A stretch of 64,000 nucleotides of DNA from contig NZ_CP027773.1 in NCBI RefSeq assembly GCF_003019815.1, positions 2,491,001-2,555,000 of the forward strand, read 5' to 3'. The number at the start of each line of letters is the position of its first letter. Position 1 is the first letter of the stretch. A model generated the notes under the pieces. That model had not been told where the DNA came from. It was given only the letters and a program-made list of their open reading frames with translations, and did no database searches. The position numbers and the translations under genes were made by a program. The DNA comes from Variovorax sp. PMC12. GTDB taxonomy: Bacteria; Pseudomonadota; Gammaproteobacteria; Burkholderiales; Burkholderiaceae_C. Positions 20,686-30,100 of this stretch are shown piece by piece.

Positions 20686-21525
20686 TCACCACAGGTCGGC
20701 GCGGGTCTGCGCGAGCGTGCTGACGCACTGGTCGACGGCCTTGGCGCGCTCTTCGCGAAGGCGCTGCCAGTTGTCGGCCTTCCATGCGGTCCAGGCCACC
20801 GGTTCGGACTGATAGAAGCAGTTGGCCGGCATGGGCGGAAGTCCGAAGCGCGGGCTCGCCAGTGCCAGCCCCGCGCGGAATTGCAGGCGGTACAGCTCGT
20901 CGGTACCCGACAGGTTCTCGTAGATCAGGCGCCAAGGGCCGGGGTTGACCGGCGCGTCGGCCACGGCCGGCAGCCTGGCCGCGGACTCCATGTCCTCGCG
21001 CGTCCATCCGGTTTCACTGCGGCCGCGCTGCAGCTCTTTCCACGCCCGGGCGGCATAGACACGGGTGGCGATATCGCCGAGCGCCTCCGGCAATTCCTTC
21101 ATGCCGGGGTTGCCGGCCCATGCCTGCCCCGCCAGTTCCGAGACCGGGTCGCCCGACAGGTCGTCCTTGGAGAAGCCCTGCGCTCCGACGACGGTGCCTC
21201 CTGCCACGGCCGATGCCAGCACGCTGATTGCAACCTGCGCCGCCACCGCGCCGCCCGTATGGTCGCGGCGCACCACCCGAAGCTGGTCGAAGCCCTCGGG
21301 GTACGACTTGCCGCGCAGGCGCACTTGCGTCTTGCCCACGGGCACGAAGCCGTCGGCTGCCGCATAGCTGCCGAGCGCTGGCGCCGCAACGGCCGCTTCC
21401 TGCGGCAGCTTCGCGGCCAGCGGCGGCTGGGTGGTCACGCAGGCGCTGAGCAACAACGCGGCGCCCAGTGCCACGGGTCGCATCGCCGCGGCGCGCGCGG
21501 ACGTCTTTTCTTCTTTCCTTCTCAT
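20686..21525 (-). CDS. Putative lipoprotein of unknown function
   Basis: I do not recognise this 279-residue protein. An N-terminal basic stretch is followed by a hydrophobic run ending in a lipobox, LLLSAC (Cys near residue 29), so it is probably outer- or inner-membrane anchored. A Gly/Ala-rich segment (AQVAISVLASAVAGGTVVGAQGF) near residue 100 may be a second hydrophobic patch. The first ATG has a good AGAGAGG ribosome site, although a start 14 codons later would give a shorter signal. It is the last gene of a three-gene operon with the membrane protein 23 bases upstream. Confidence 0.75.
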   Translation of the reverse strand: MRRKEEKTSARAAAMRPVALGAALLLSACVTTQPPLAAKLPQEAAVAAPALGSYAAADGFVPVGKTQVRLRGKSYPEGFDQLRVVRRDHTGGAVAAQVAISVLASAVAGGTVVGAQGFSKDDLSGDPVSELAGQAWAGNPGMKELPEALGDIATRVYAARAWKELQRGRSETGWTREDMESAARLPAVADAPVNPGPWRLIYENLSGTDELYRLQFRAGLALASPRFGLPPMPANCFYQSEPVAWTAWKADNWQRLREERAKAVDQCVSTLAQTRADLW

Positions 21526-21548
21526 TGGTCCTCTCTGGTTTTTCTCTC

Positions 21549-22859
21549 TTATTGCGCGGCCGGCGTGGGCCGCAGCAGCCAGCGCACTTCCTGCGTCTGC
21601 TCGCTGTTCGGGTAGCGCGCCTCCATCGTCGTGAGGATGGGCTGCGCCATGTCGGCGCGGCCCAGCCCCTGCACCAGCGCGCGGACCGCCAGTTCATACG
21701 CCTGCGGAATCGCCTCGTGGCCGCGGAAGCGCTTGTCGAAGCCCGACAGCAGCGCCAGCGTGGCGTGCGCGTCGCCGTTGCGCCATTCGGCGCGCGCCAT
21801 CGCGATCACCATGGCGGGGTCGTCGAGCGAAAAGGTCTTCTCGCGCTCGCGGCAAACCTTGAAGACCTTGAGCGCCTCGGAAGCCATGTCGCGACGCATC
21901 AGCAGCGGAATGAAGCGCCGCGCCTGGTCGAGCATGGTGTCCTTCTTCTCCGGCATCATGGCCAGCACGCGGTGGTAGCGGCGCTGCGCGGCAAGGTCGT
22001 CCGACGCTGCCGTGCGCTGCGCTTCGTAGGCGGTGCCCAGCGCGGTGGCCAGGTCGCCCTCGGTGATCAGCTGCGCCACCTCGGCGTCGGTGCGCTGCGC
22101 GGCGACCTGCTCCGGCGTGCGGCGGTCGGCCGGGGCGCCGCCGTCCAGCTCGCTGCCCGGCGCGGCATCGAAGCCGAAGGCGTCGTGGTGCTGGAACATC
22201 ACGTAGCCCAGCAGGCTCGCCATGACCCAGCCGAAATAGATGAATGCGAAGTTGGCGATCGGCAGCACGATGCGCCCGTCGAACATCGGCAGCACCAGCG
22301 CCAGCGCCACCTGCGCGCCCGAACTCAGCAGGAAAAGGAAGAAGCACAGCAGCGCATACGGCCAGCCGATGATGCGCATCGTGTCCATCACGTGGCCGGG
22401 GTTCATGGCCTGGAAGAAGCTGCCCGACTGCACCAGCACGATCACCGCCGCCGGAAAGGTGAAGGACATGACGAACAGCCCCGCCGTGCCGAGGATGGGC
22501 GAGTACCAGCCGAGCCAGCCGATCAGGAAGGCCTGCACCATCGTGATGGCGAAGAGCTTCCACGGCAGGTAGGTCCACTCGTCGCTCGACTCGCGCCCGA
22601 AGTCGGCCGAATCGCGGATGCCGCGCGCACCCAGCGCGATGATCTTGAAGCTGTAGCGGCTGGCCGCCAGCATGATGCCGATCTCGATGATGACCAGCGC
22701 CAGCGCGTCGGGCAGGAAGAACACGCCCTCGAACAGCAGGCTGCAGAAAGACAGCAGCAGGCCGTAGGCCAGCGGGCGCAGCTGGAACGGAAAGGCGAAG
22801 AAACTGTTGAGCCGGTGCCAGAACGGCGGCGGCGGCGGCAACACATCTCGGATGATCAT
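21549..22859 (-). CDS. Polytopic membrane protein with C-terminal TPR-like domain
   Basis: The 436-residue protein resembles DUF4013-type membrane proteins. About six hydrophobic segments fill residues 25-240 (for example ALALVIIEIGIMLAA, LCFFLFLLSSGAQVALAL and IYFGWVMASLLGYVMF). A soluble C-terminal half of about 180 residues has helical-repeat patterns (LITEGDLATALGTAYEA, ALKVFKVCRER). The function is unknown; the layout suggests a membrane scaffold with a protein-binding tail. It lies 8 bases after its upstream partner and 23 before the lipoprotein gene, forming an operon. Confidence 0.8.
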   Translation of the reverse strand: MIIRDVLPPPPPFWHRLNSFFAFPFQLRPLAYGLLLSFCSLLFEGVFFLPDALALVIIEIGIMLAASRYSFKIIALGARGIRDSADFGRESSDEWTYLPWKLFAITMVQAFLIGWLGWYSPILGTAGLFVMSFTFPAAVIVLVQSGSFFQAMNPGHVMDTMRIIGWPYALLCFFLFLLSSGAQVALALVLPMFDGRIVLPIANFAFIYFGWVMASLLGYVMFQHHDAFGFDAAPGSELDGGAPADRRTPEQVAAQRTDAEVAQLITEGDLATALGTAYEAQRTAASDDLAAQRRYHRVLAMMPEKKDTMLDQARRFIPLLMRRDMASEALKVFKVCREREKTFSLDDPAMVIAMARAEWRNGDAHATLALLSGFDKRFRGHEAIPQAYELAVRALVQGLGRADMAQPILTTMEARYPNSEQTQEVRWLLRPTPAAQ

Positions 22860-22867
22860 GGCTGTGC

Positions 22868-23404
22868 CTATTTGAAGAAGTCGCTCTGCGTCATGGTGCC
22901 GGCGCCGCCCATCCGCATCACGGTGGCCTCTTCGGCATGCACGAGGCGCATCTGGCCCATCTCGCGCTCCAGTCGCTGGGTGAAGCTGCTCCTGTACTGC
23001 AGCACCGTTTCACCCATCTTCAGCACGCTGGTGCCCTTGACGACGGCGCTCCTGCGGTCGGAGGCCACCTGGATGTCGCCGAGGTCGTAGTCGTACTCGA
23101 TGGTGAGGATGCCGCCCATCTTTTCGCCGGCCAGCCTGAAGGTCTCGAAAGCCTCGCGGGTCGCCTTGCAGGCCTCGTCGCGGTCATGGGAGCGCTCGAC
23201 CGTGTGGCCCATCACCGTGGTCCTGCTTTCGATCCGCGCCTTGCGGCTGAGCTGCTTGCACAGCAGGTCTGCGTCGCGCGAGTAGATGGCATGGGCTTCC
23301 TTGCGGTAGTAGTCGTGCACCATCGACTCGTCGAGCTTGCGGCCGCCGACGAAGAAGTACCACGCGCCCACGCAGAGCGCCGCGACGATCGCGATTTGCT
23401 TCAT
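22868..23404 (-). CDS. Small exported or anchored protein of unknown function
   Basis: This 178-residue protein starts MKQIAIVAALCVGAWYFFVGG, a single N-terminal hydrophobic anchor or uncleaved signal. An in-frame upstream extension is charged and lacks support, so the later ATG is chosen. The body contains DADLLCKQLSRKARI, a TVMGHTVERSHDRDEAC segment and a beta-rich C-terminus (ILTIEYDYDLGDIQVASDRR). I do not recognise the family. It is first in a three-gene envelope operon and divergent from the ECF sigma gene across 164 bp of repeat-rich sequence. Confidence 0.75.
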   Translation of the reverse strand: MKQIAIVAALCVGAWYFFVGGRKLDESMVHDYYRKEAHAIYSRDADLLCKQLSRKARIESRTTVMGHTVERSHDRDEACKATREAFETFRLAGEKMGGILTIEYDYDLGDIQVASDRRSAVVKGTSVLKMGETVLQYRSSFTQRLEREMGQMRLVHAEEATVMRMGGAGTMTQSDFFK

Positions 23405-23479
23405 TTCTCTTCCCCGACCGTGTGCGGTCCCTCGATTTTTCGGGGGCAGTATACGGTCACACAAGCACACAAAAGTTTC

Positions 23480-23493
23480 GAACGCTTGCGTTC
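23480..23493. promoter_or_regulatory. 14-bp palindrome in the divergent intergenic region
   Basis: GAACGC and GCGTTC form a perfect inverted repeat around a TT centre, between the envelope operon and the ECF sigma gene. A TATACT -10-like hexamer for the leftward operon lies about 30 bp away. The site abuts the larger hairpin that begins at 23491 and could be an operator. Confidence 0.4.
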
Positions 23494-23527
23494 AGACGGC
23501 CGACAGGCCAGCGGCCTTCCGTCTGAA
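23491..23527. repeat. Inverted repeat containing a Neisseria DUS-like 10-mer
   Basis: TTCAGACGG and CCGTCTGAA form a perfect 9-bp stem, with an inner AGGCC/GGCCT stem and an AGC loop. The left arm plus one base, TTCAGACGGC, is exactly the reverse complement of the neisserial DNA uptake sequence GCCGTCTGAA, and the right arm matches it 9 of 10. In Neisseria such pairs often serve as terminators. Here it lies 42 bp upstream of an ECF sigma gene, so it could be a 5' UTR hairpin or a coincidence. Confidence 0.5.
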
Positions 23528-23568
23528 TCCGACCCGGGGAACCGCCCGTATATCAGGCATGCGCCCCC

Positions 23569-24162
23569 ATGCCCGACAATCGTTGGATGACAGTACCCAG
23601 CCCCGACGCCGAACTGATGGCGCTGATCGACCGGATCGGCCATCGCGACGAAGCCGCCCTGCGCCTGCTCTACGACCGCACCTCGCCCAAGCTCATGGGC
23701 CTGGCGATGCGCGTCGTGCGGCAACGCGAGTGGGCCGAGGACGTTCTCCAGGAAGCCTTTCTGACTGTCTGGCGAGTCGCGGGCGACTATCGCTCCTCGC
23801 TCAGCCCGCCGCTGGCATGGCTGGGCCTGATCGTTCGCAGCCGGGCGCTCGACCTGTTGCGCCGGCGCACCACCGACCGCGCCCAGCTCACCCAGGAATT
23901 CGACGAGCTGATGGCCGACACACTCGAATCGGACGCGCCCAACCCGGCGGATACCGCCGATGCCAGCGAACAGGCATGGGCGCTGCACCAGTGCCTCAGC
24001 CAGCTCGAGGGCCGGCAGCGCGAGGTGGTCAGCCTGGCCTACCTGCGCGAAATGAGCCACGGCGAACTGGCCGAGCAGCTCAAGCTGCCGCTGGGCACGG
24101 TCAAGACATGGATCCGGCGCGGGCTGGAGAAACTGCGCGTCTGCATGGGACGCTTTGCATGA
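23569..24162 (+). CDS. ECF-type RNA polymerase sigma factor (SigK-like)
   Basis: This 197-residue protein has sigma-70 region 2 (LRLLYDRTSPKLMGLAMRVV, then EWAEDVLQEAFLTVW) at residues 28-70 and region 4 (REVVSLAYLREMSHGELAEQ, then LPLGTVKTWIRRGLEKLR) at residues 145-190. It directs RNA polymerase to stress promoters when released by its anti-sigma partner, encoded about 30 bases downstream. Another ATG six codons in is possible. The neighbouring divergent envelope operon is a plausible regulon member, by inference. Confidence 0.95.
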   Translation: MPDNRWMTVPSPDAELMALIDRIGHRDEAALRLLYDRTSPKLMGLAMRVVRQREWAEDVLQEAFLTVWRVAGDYRSSLSPPLAWLGLIVRSRALDLLRRRTTDRAQLTQEFDELMADTLESDAPNPADTADASEQAWALHQCLSQLEGRQREVVSLAYLREMSHGELAEQLKLPLGTVKTWIRRGLEKLRVCMGRFA

Positions 24163-24193
24163 ACGCGATGACGACGACGAAGGCGGTCCTCCC

Positions 24194-24964
24194 ATGAATC
24201 TCATCGCACATCCCGAATTGCTCGAGCTGCTGGCCGCGAGCCATGCCCTCGGCACCCTGCGCGGAGGCGCCCGCCGCCGCTTCGAGGCCCTGGCCCGCGA
24301 GCAGGCGCCGGTGCGCGCTGCGGCGCTGGTCTGGCAAGGCCGGCTCGCCAGCATGACCGAGCTGCAGCCCTCCGTCGTGCCCGACCCCGCGGTGTGGACC
24401 CGCATCCGCAACATGATCGACGCCGAGCAGGCCAAGATCGCCATCGAACGCCAGCGCGACGCCGCCAATGCGCGCGACGACGACAGGTCCCGGCAGCCGC
24501 GACAGGGCGGCTGGCTGCGCAGCCTCGCGCTCTGGCGCGGCGCCACGGCGGCCGGCGCGCTGGCCACGGTGCTGGCCGTGACGGTCGGCCTCAACCTGCG
24601 CGACCAGCTGCACAACGCCCCCGCGGTGCAGTACGTGGCCGTGCTGAACGACGACAAGGACGCGGCCTCGATGCTCGTGACCTTCGACCCCAAGAAGAAG
24701 CAGCTGGTGCTGCAGCGCGTGGGCGGTTTCAAGGAGAGCGACGACAAGTCGCTGCAGCTCTGGGCCCTGCCGCCTGGCGGCGCGCCGCGCTCGCTGGGCG
24801 TGCTCGACAACGCGCCGGGCCTGCGCCTTGCCGCGTCGGAGTCCGACGTGCATGCCGTGCCCACGCTGGCCGTCACGCTCGAAGCCAAGGGCGGCGTGCC
24901 GCCGGGCAGCGGGCCGAAGGGACCGGTCGTGTTCAAGGGCGCGCTGATCGAGAAAACCATCTAG
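24194..24964 (+). CDS. Anti-sigma factor (RskA/anti-sigma-K type)
   Basis: The 256-residue protein has an N-terminal cytosolic sigma-binding region (HPELLELLAASHALGTLRGG), one transmembrane helix near residue 115-135 (GAALATVLAVTVGLNL-like) and a C-terminal RskA domain outside the membrane with AASMLVTFDPKKKQLVLQ and LQLWALPPGGAPRSLGVL. It would hold the adjacent sigma factor inactive until proteolysis or redox release. An in-frame start 13 codons upstream would overlap the sigma gene; the internal ATG fits the family N-terminus better. Confidence 0.92.
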   Translation: MNLIAHPELLELLAASHALGTLRGGARRRFEALAREQAPVRAAALVWQGRLASMTELQPSVVPDPAVWTRIRNMIDAEQAKIAIERQRDAANARDDDRSRQPRQGGWLRSLALWRGATAAGALATVLAVTVGLNLRDQLHNAPAVQYVAVLNDDKDAASMLVTFDPKKKQLVLQRVGGFKESDDKSLQLWALPPGGAPRSLGVLDNAPGLRLAASESDVHAVPTLAVTLEAKGGVPPGSGPKGPVVFKGALIEKTI

Positions 24965-25054
24965 GCCGGGCGGCTTGCCTGTCAACGGCCGCGGGCCCTG
25001 GGGCGTCGTGGTAGAAAACCCCGCCCGCCCTTCGTACTTCTTCCCGTCCTTCCG

Positions 25055-25795
25055 ATGCCTTCGATGAAAACCGCGCTCGCCGCGGTCGCCCTGCTGACGG
25101 CGGCACTCGCCGCCCAAGCCCAGCCCGCATTCTTTCCCCAGGAATCCGAGACGGCCGCAGCCGAGGCCGCCTCCGCGCGCGACTACCTGGCCGCCAAGGA
25201 GCGCTGGCACAACGAGCTCGCGGCATTCGCACGGGCCGACCAGGAGCGCTTTCCCGCCCCCGGCGGCGTGGTGTTCGTCGGCAGCTCCACGGTGCGCATG
25301 TGGACCCGCCTCTCGCAAGATTTCGCCCGCGTGCCCGGCGGTGTCGTGAACCGCGGCTTCGGCGGCTCCACGCTGAACGACTGCAGCCTGTTCGCGCGCG
25401 ACCTCGTGGTGCGCTACAAGCCGCGCCAGGTGGTGGTCTACGCCGGCGACAACGACCTGGCCGAGGGCCGCACGCCGCTGCAGGTGCTCGACAGCTTCGC
25501 GCGCTTTGCCAACGCGGTGCGCGCCGAACTGCCCGACACGCGCATCAGCTTCGTCTCGGTCAAGCCCAGCCCCTCGCGCGAACATCTGCTGCCGCAGATC
25601 CGCGAGACCAATCACGTGATCTCGGCCTACCTCAACCTGCTGCCCAACAGCGAATACATCGACATCTACACGCCCATGCTCGGCGCCGACGGCCGCCCGC
25701 GCATGGAGCTGTTCCGCAGCGACAAGCTGCACATGACGGACGAGGGCTACCGGCTATGGCATTCGGTGATCGCGCCGCATTTGCCGAATCCTTGA
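25055..25795 (+). CDS. Secreted SGNH/GDSL hydrolase
   Basis: This 246-residue protein has a signal peptide ending about AAQA (residue 22) and SGNH-fold blocks: VVFVGSSTVRMW (nucleophile Ser, block I), NRGFGGSTLNDC (block II Gly), VVYAGDNDLAEG (block III Asn) and SDKLHMTDEGYRLW (Asp-His of block V). Family members are esterases or lipases acting on acyl or acetyl groups of lipids or polysaccharides, probably in the periplasm here. It lies 90 bases after the anti-sigma gene on the same strand and might be co-transcribed. An ATG three codons later is an alternative start. Confidence 0.92.
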   Translation: MPSMKTALAAVALLTAALAAQAQPAFFPQESETAAAEAASARDYLAAKERWHNELAAFARADQERFPAPGGVVFVGSSTVRMWTRLSQDFARVPGGVVNRGFGGSTLNDCSLFARDLVVRYKPRQVVVYAGDNDLAEGRTPLQVLDSFARFANAVRAELPDTRISFVSVKPSPSREHLLPQIRETNHVISAYLNLLPNSEYIDIYTPMLGADGRPRMELFRSDKLHMTDEGYRLWHSVIAPHLPNP

Positions 25796-25816
25796 CTCGC
25801 CCCCAGGTCAGAGGCC

Positions 25817-26959
25817 TCAGGCCCGTGCCGGCTCCGTCGGCACGTCGTCCGCCGGCGGCGGCACGTCGGCCCCGCGCGTGAAGCGCGCCACGCAGTACAT
25901 CCCCGAGAACACCGCCAGCAGCAGCAGGCCGTCGCCCCACCAGGGCCGCGCGGTCTGGCTGTCGCCGTAGAAGGCCAGCACCAGCAGCACCGCCACGAGG
26001 TGCGCGCAGAACACCGGCAGCGACGCCGAGCCCATCGCTTCCAGCCAGTGCAGCCGCGGGATGCGGCGCATGAGCCACGGCCCGAAGCGCACCGCCAGGA
26101 TGCCCAGCGCCACCAGGTTCACCAGCCGCAGCGGGCCGAGCTGCCACTTGTCGAACAGCAGGTTCAGCTCCACGTCGCCACCGAACGGCGCCTGCCCGTT
26201 GATGCCGTGGTGGCGCCAGTACAGGCCGTAGAGCGCTATGCCGGCCGCCAGCAGCAGCACCCACACCGGAAAGTTCAAAGGCTTCGCGCCCGGCCCGTTG
26301 CGGGTGGCGCCGATGCACAGGCCGGCGAACCACAGGAACTGCCACGCGTAGGTGTTGAACGCGCCCATCTCGTGGAACGGCACCGGCACGCCGAGGTAGT
26401 GCACGGCCAGCCCGTAGACCCATTCGCTCAGGCCGAACTGCGCCGCGGCCCACACGGTCGCGCTCACCGCCATCACCCACGACCAGCCGTGGCGCATGGC
26501 AAAGGCCAGCACCCACGGGCTCATGAGCATGAAAAAGATGTACATCGGCAGGATGTCGAGCAGCGCCGGCTCATAGATCAGCAGCAGGCCGTAGATGAAG
26601 CCCTCGCGCGGCTCCGCGAGGTAGTAGGACACCAGGTTCTTCACCGCCGGCTGGTCGATGTGCAGCCCAAGCGCCGCGATCACGGTGAACAGAAACAGCA
26701 GGATCGCCGCCTGGCACAGGTAGACCTTGAGCACGCGGCGCCAGAAGGCCTGGCGCATCGAGTCCACGCCGCGCGCATAGCCGATGCGGCTGTACACCAG
26801 CCCGGCCACGAAAGCCGACAGCAGCACGAAGCCCTCGGCGGCTGAAACGAAGCCGAAAGGCTGACCCAGCGGGTCGGTCAGTCGCGTGGGCAGGTGGGTG
26901 ACGGTCATCAGCACGAGCATCAGCCCGCGCAAGGCGTCTATTTCCCAGTAGCGTTTCAT
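25817..26959 (-). CDS. OpgC domain-containing membrane acyltransferase
   Basis: The 380-residue protein starts MKRYWEIDALRGLMLVLMTV, the typical N-terminus of OpgC/acyltransferase-3 proteins, and has about ten transmembrane helices. OpgC succinylates osmoregulated periplasmic glucans in enteric bacteria and Rhodobacter. An upstream in-frame extension of 44 residues is Arg/Pro-rich and rejected. The C-terminal tail is acidic and Pro-rich. The window also holds a cyclic-glucan synthase-like gene at its left end, giving a possible substrate supplier. The gene is divergent from the alpha-2-macroglobulin gene across 175 bp. Confidence 0.88.
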   Translation of the reverse strand: MKRYWEIDALRGLMLVLMTVTHLPTRLTDPLGQPFGFVSAAEGFVLLSAFVAGLVYSRIGYARGVDSMRQAFWRRVLKVYLCQAAILLFLFTVIAALGLHIDQPAVKNLVSYYLAEPREGFIYGLLLIYEPALLDILPMYIFFMLMSPWVLAFAMRHGWSWVMAVSATVWAAAQFGLSEWVYGLAVHYLGVPVPFHEMGAFNTYAWQFLWFAGLCIGATRNGPGAKPLNFPVWVLLLAAGIALYGLYWRHHGINGQAPFGGDVELNLLFDKWQLGPLRLVNLVALGILAVRFGPWLMRRIPRLHWLEAMGSASLPVFCAHLVAVLLVLAFYGDSQTARPWWGDGLLLLAVFSGMYCVARFTRGADVPPPADDVPTEPARA

Positions 26960-27134
26960 CGGTCGGCGGCGAGGTCTTGGTGGCGGTCCGCGCGGCACAC
27001 GCACGAGGGCCTCGATTGTAAGAAGACTGGCGTACCCGCGCCGTGGACACGAAGGACATATGACCCATGGCACTGTCGAATCGTCGTCCAAATCGGCTAC
27101 GCTGCGCGCTGCCTCTAGGTGGAGATACTAAAAA

Positions 27135-30100
27135 GTGACCCGTTTCCTTCCAACATTGCTCCTGGCCGGCGGCGCGCTCCTGTCCGGCCCGGGCCATGCC
27201 CTGCAGATCACCAGCCTCACGCCCCAGGGCGAAGTGGCGCGCGTGCGCCAGATCGTCGCCAAGTTCGACCAGCCCGCCGTCAATTTCGGCGACCCCAAGG
27301 CCCCCGCGCCGCTGTCGGTGAGCTGCACCGACGCGCAGGCCGGCAAGGGAACCGGCCGCTGGACCGACGCCAAGGCCTGGGTCTACGACTTCGAGAACGA
27401 CCTGCCTCCCGGCGTGCGCTGCACCGTCACGCGCATTCCCACTTTCAAGCCCGCCAGCGGCGAGCTGACCGGCCCGGAGCGCTACCAGTTCAACAGCGGC
27501 GGCCCGTTCGTGCGCAGCTACATGCCGGGCAGCTACAGCCGCATCGACGAGCAGCAGATGTTCGTGCTCGAACTCAACGGCGCGGCCACGCTCGACAGCG
27601 TGCGCCAGAACGTGTGGTGCTCGGCCGACGGCGTGGGCGAGCGCATCCCGGTCAAGCTGCTCGACGGCGACCAGCGCGCCGGCCTGCTCAAGGCCTTCGG
27701 CCGCGACAAGGCGGCCGAGAAGGAACCGCTGCGCTTCGTCACCATGCAGTGCAACCGCACGCTGACGCCCGGCGCCAAGGTGCAGATCGTCTACGGCAAG
27801 GGCGTCGCCACGCCCTCCGGCGTGCCCAACAACGTGGAACGCCGCCTCGAGTTCCAGGTGCGCGAGCCTTTTGCCGCGTCGTTCACCTGCGAACGCGAGA
27901 ACGCACAGGCCGCCTGCCTGCCGCTGCGCCCGATGCAGCTGACGTTCAATGCGCCGGTCACGCGCAAGCTGGCCTCGCAGATCCAGCTCAAGGGCGACAA
28001 GACCATCAAGGCCAAGCTCGACAACGACGGCGGCACGCAGAGCGACGACGACGTGGTCAACAGCGTGAGCTTCGAGCCCCCGCTGAGCGAGAGCACCCAG
28101 TTCACCATCGAGCTGCCCTCCAGGTTCGAGGACGCCTCGGGCCGCCCGCTGGCCTCGCCCGGCAGCTTCCCGATGAAGGTGGCCACCGGCATGATGCCGC
28201 CGCTGGCCAAGTTCGCCGCCTCGCCCTTCGGCGTGGTCGAGCGCCTCGCCGAGCCCGACACCCCGGCCATGATGCCGGTCACCGTGCGCCGCGTGGAGCC
28301 GCAGCTGATGGTGCAGGCGCTCACGCCCGGCAAGGTCAGCGACATGAACCCGAAGACCGACGCGGAAATCATCGCGTGGTTCCGCAAGGTGCGCCGCTAC
28401 GACAACTTCACCATCTCGCGCGAACAGGCGCGCAAGGACGTCAAGGGCCCGCTGCCCCCGGTGATCGACAAGGACGACCGCACCACGCTGCAGACGCGCA
28501 TGCTGTCGCTGCTGTCGGGCCAGGCGGGCGTGAAGACGCTGGACATGCCCAAGTCGGATGCCGGCGATCCGCGCCCCTTCGAAGTCATCGGCGTGCCGCT
28601 GACGCCGGGCTTCCACGTGCTGGAGATCGCCTCGCAGAAGCTGGGCGAGGCGCTGCTCGACGAGCGCTACAACGCCGGGCGCACGATGTACGTGCGCACC
28701 ACCGCGCTGGCCACCAACCTGGCCGTGCACTTCAAGCTGGGCCGCGAGAACTCCATGGCCTGGGTGACCACGCTCGACAAGGGCAAGGTCGTGGCCGGCG
28801 CAGAAGTGCGCGTGTCCAGCTGCGACGGAAAGGCCGTGGCCAGCGGCACCACCGACGCCAACGGCATCGTCATGCTCAACGGCATCTCGCCGCAGGCACC
28901 GTCGTGCAACGGCCCTAACGAATACGACAGCGGCGCCTGGTTCGTCAGCGCCCGCGCCAAGGACGACAAGGGCGTGGAAGACCTCGCCTTCACCTGGAGC
29001 GACTGGCAGCGCGGCATCGAGCCCTGGCGCTTCAACGTGCCGACTAACCTGCAGGCCGAGCCCGACCGCATCGCCCACACCATCTTCGACCGCACGCTGC
29101 TGCGCGCCGGCGAGACGGTGTCGATGAAGAGCCTGATCCGCACGCAGACCAGCAAGGGTTTCGGCCTGCCCGAGAACCGCCCCGACACGCTGGTCATCAC
29201 CCACGTGGGCAGCGGCCAGCGCTTCACCCAGCCGCTGAACTGGCGCAAGACCGCCACCGGCGGCCTGAGCGCGGAGAACAGCTTTGCCATTCCGCCCGCC
29301 GCCAAGCTCGGCGTGTACGAAGTGATGCTGCGCACCGGCGGCGGCAAGGACGGCGACAGCGAAGGCGACGGCGATGAGGGCTATGGGCGCAGCTTCGGCA
29401 CCGGGATGTTCCGCGTCGAGGAATTCCGCCTGCCCGTGCTCGAAGGCCGGATCACGCCCACCGAGAAGAAACCGCTGGTGGCCGCCACCAGCGTGCCGAC
29501 CGACGTTCAGATCAACTACGTGGCCGGCGGCGGCGCGGCCAACCTGCCGGTTCGCGTGTCGGCCATGGTGCGCGGCAAGAGCCTGAGCTTCCCCGACTAC
29601 GACGCCTTCAGCTTCAACCCGCCGCGCGCCACCCAGGGCGACGCCAGCGATCCGGCGGCCGCGGTCTCCGCCGCTGCCGAAGCCGGCTCGGGCGAGGAAG
29701 ACATCAACAGCGTGAACGACACCCGCGTGATCGCCGACAAGCTGCCGCTCACCCTCAACAAGGACGGCGCCGGCAAGGTCACCATCGACAAGGTGCCGAA
29801 GGTCAAGGCCGCGCGCGAGCTGCTGCTCGAAGCCACCTACGCCGACCCGAACGGCGAGGTGCAGACCATCCGCAGCACGCAGACGCTGTGGCCGGCTTCC
29901 GTCATCGCGGGCATCAAGACCGAGGGCTGGGTCTCCACCGCCCAGAAGCTGAAGTTCCAGGCGCTCGCGCTCGACCTCGCGGGCAAGCCGCAGGCCGGCG
30001 TGACGCTGAATGTGCGCGCCGTGGCGCGCATCACCACCACCAGCCGCAAGCGCATGGTGGGCGGCTTCTACACCTACGACAACAAGACCGAGACCAAGGA

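Noticed and set aside
23538..23562. ECF-type promoter with GGAAC upstream of the sigma gene
   Set aside because: A GGAACC element is present but no convincing -10 element lies at the right spacing.
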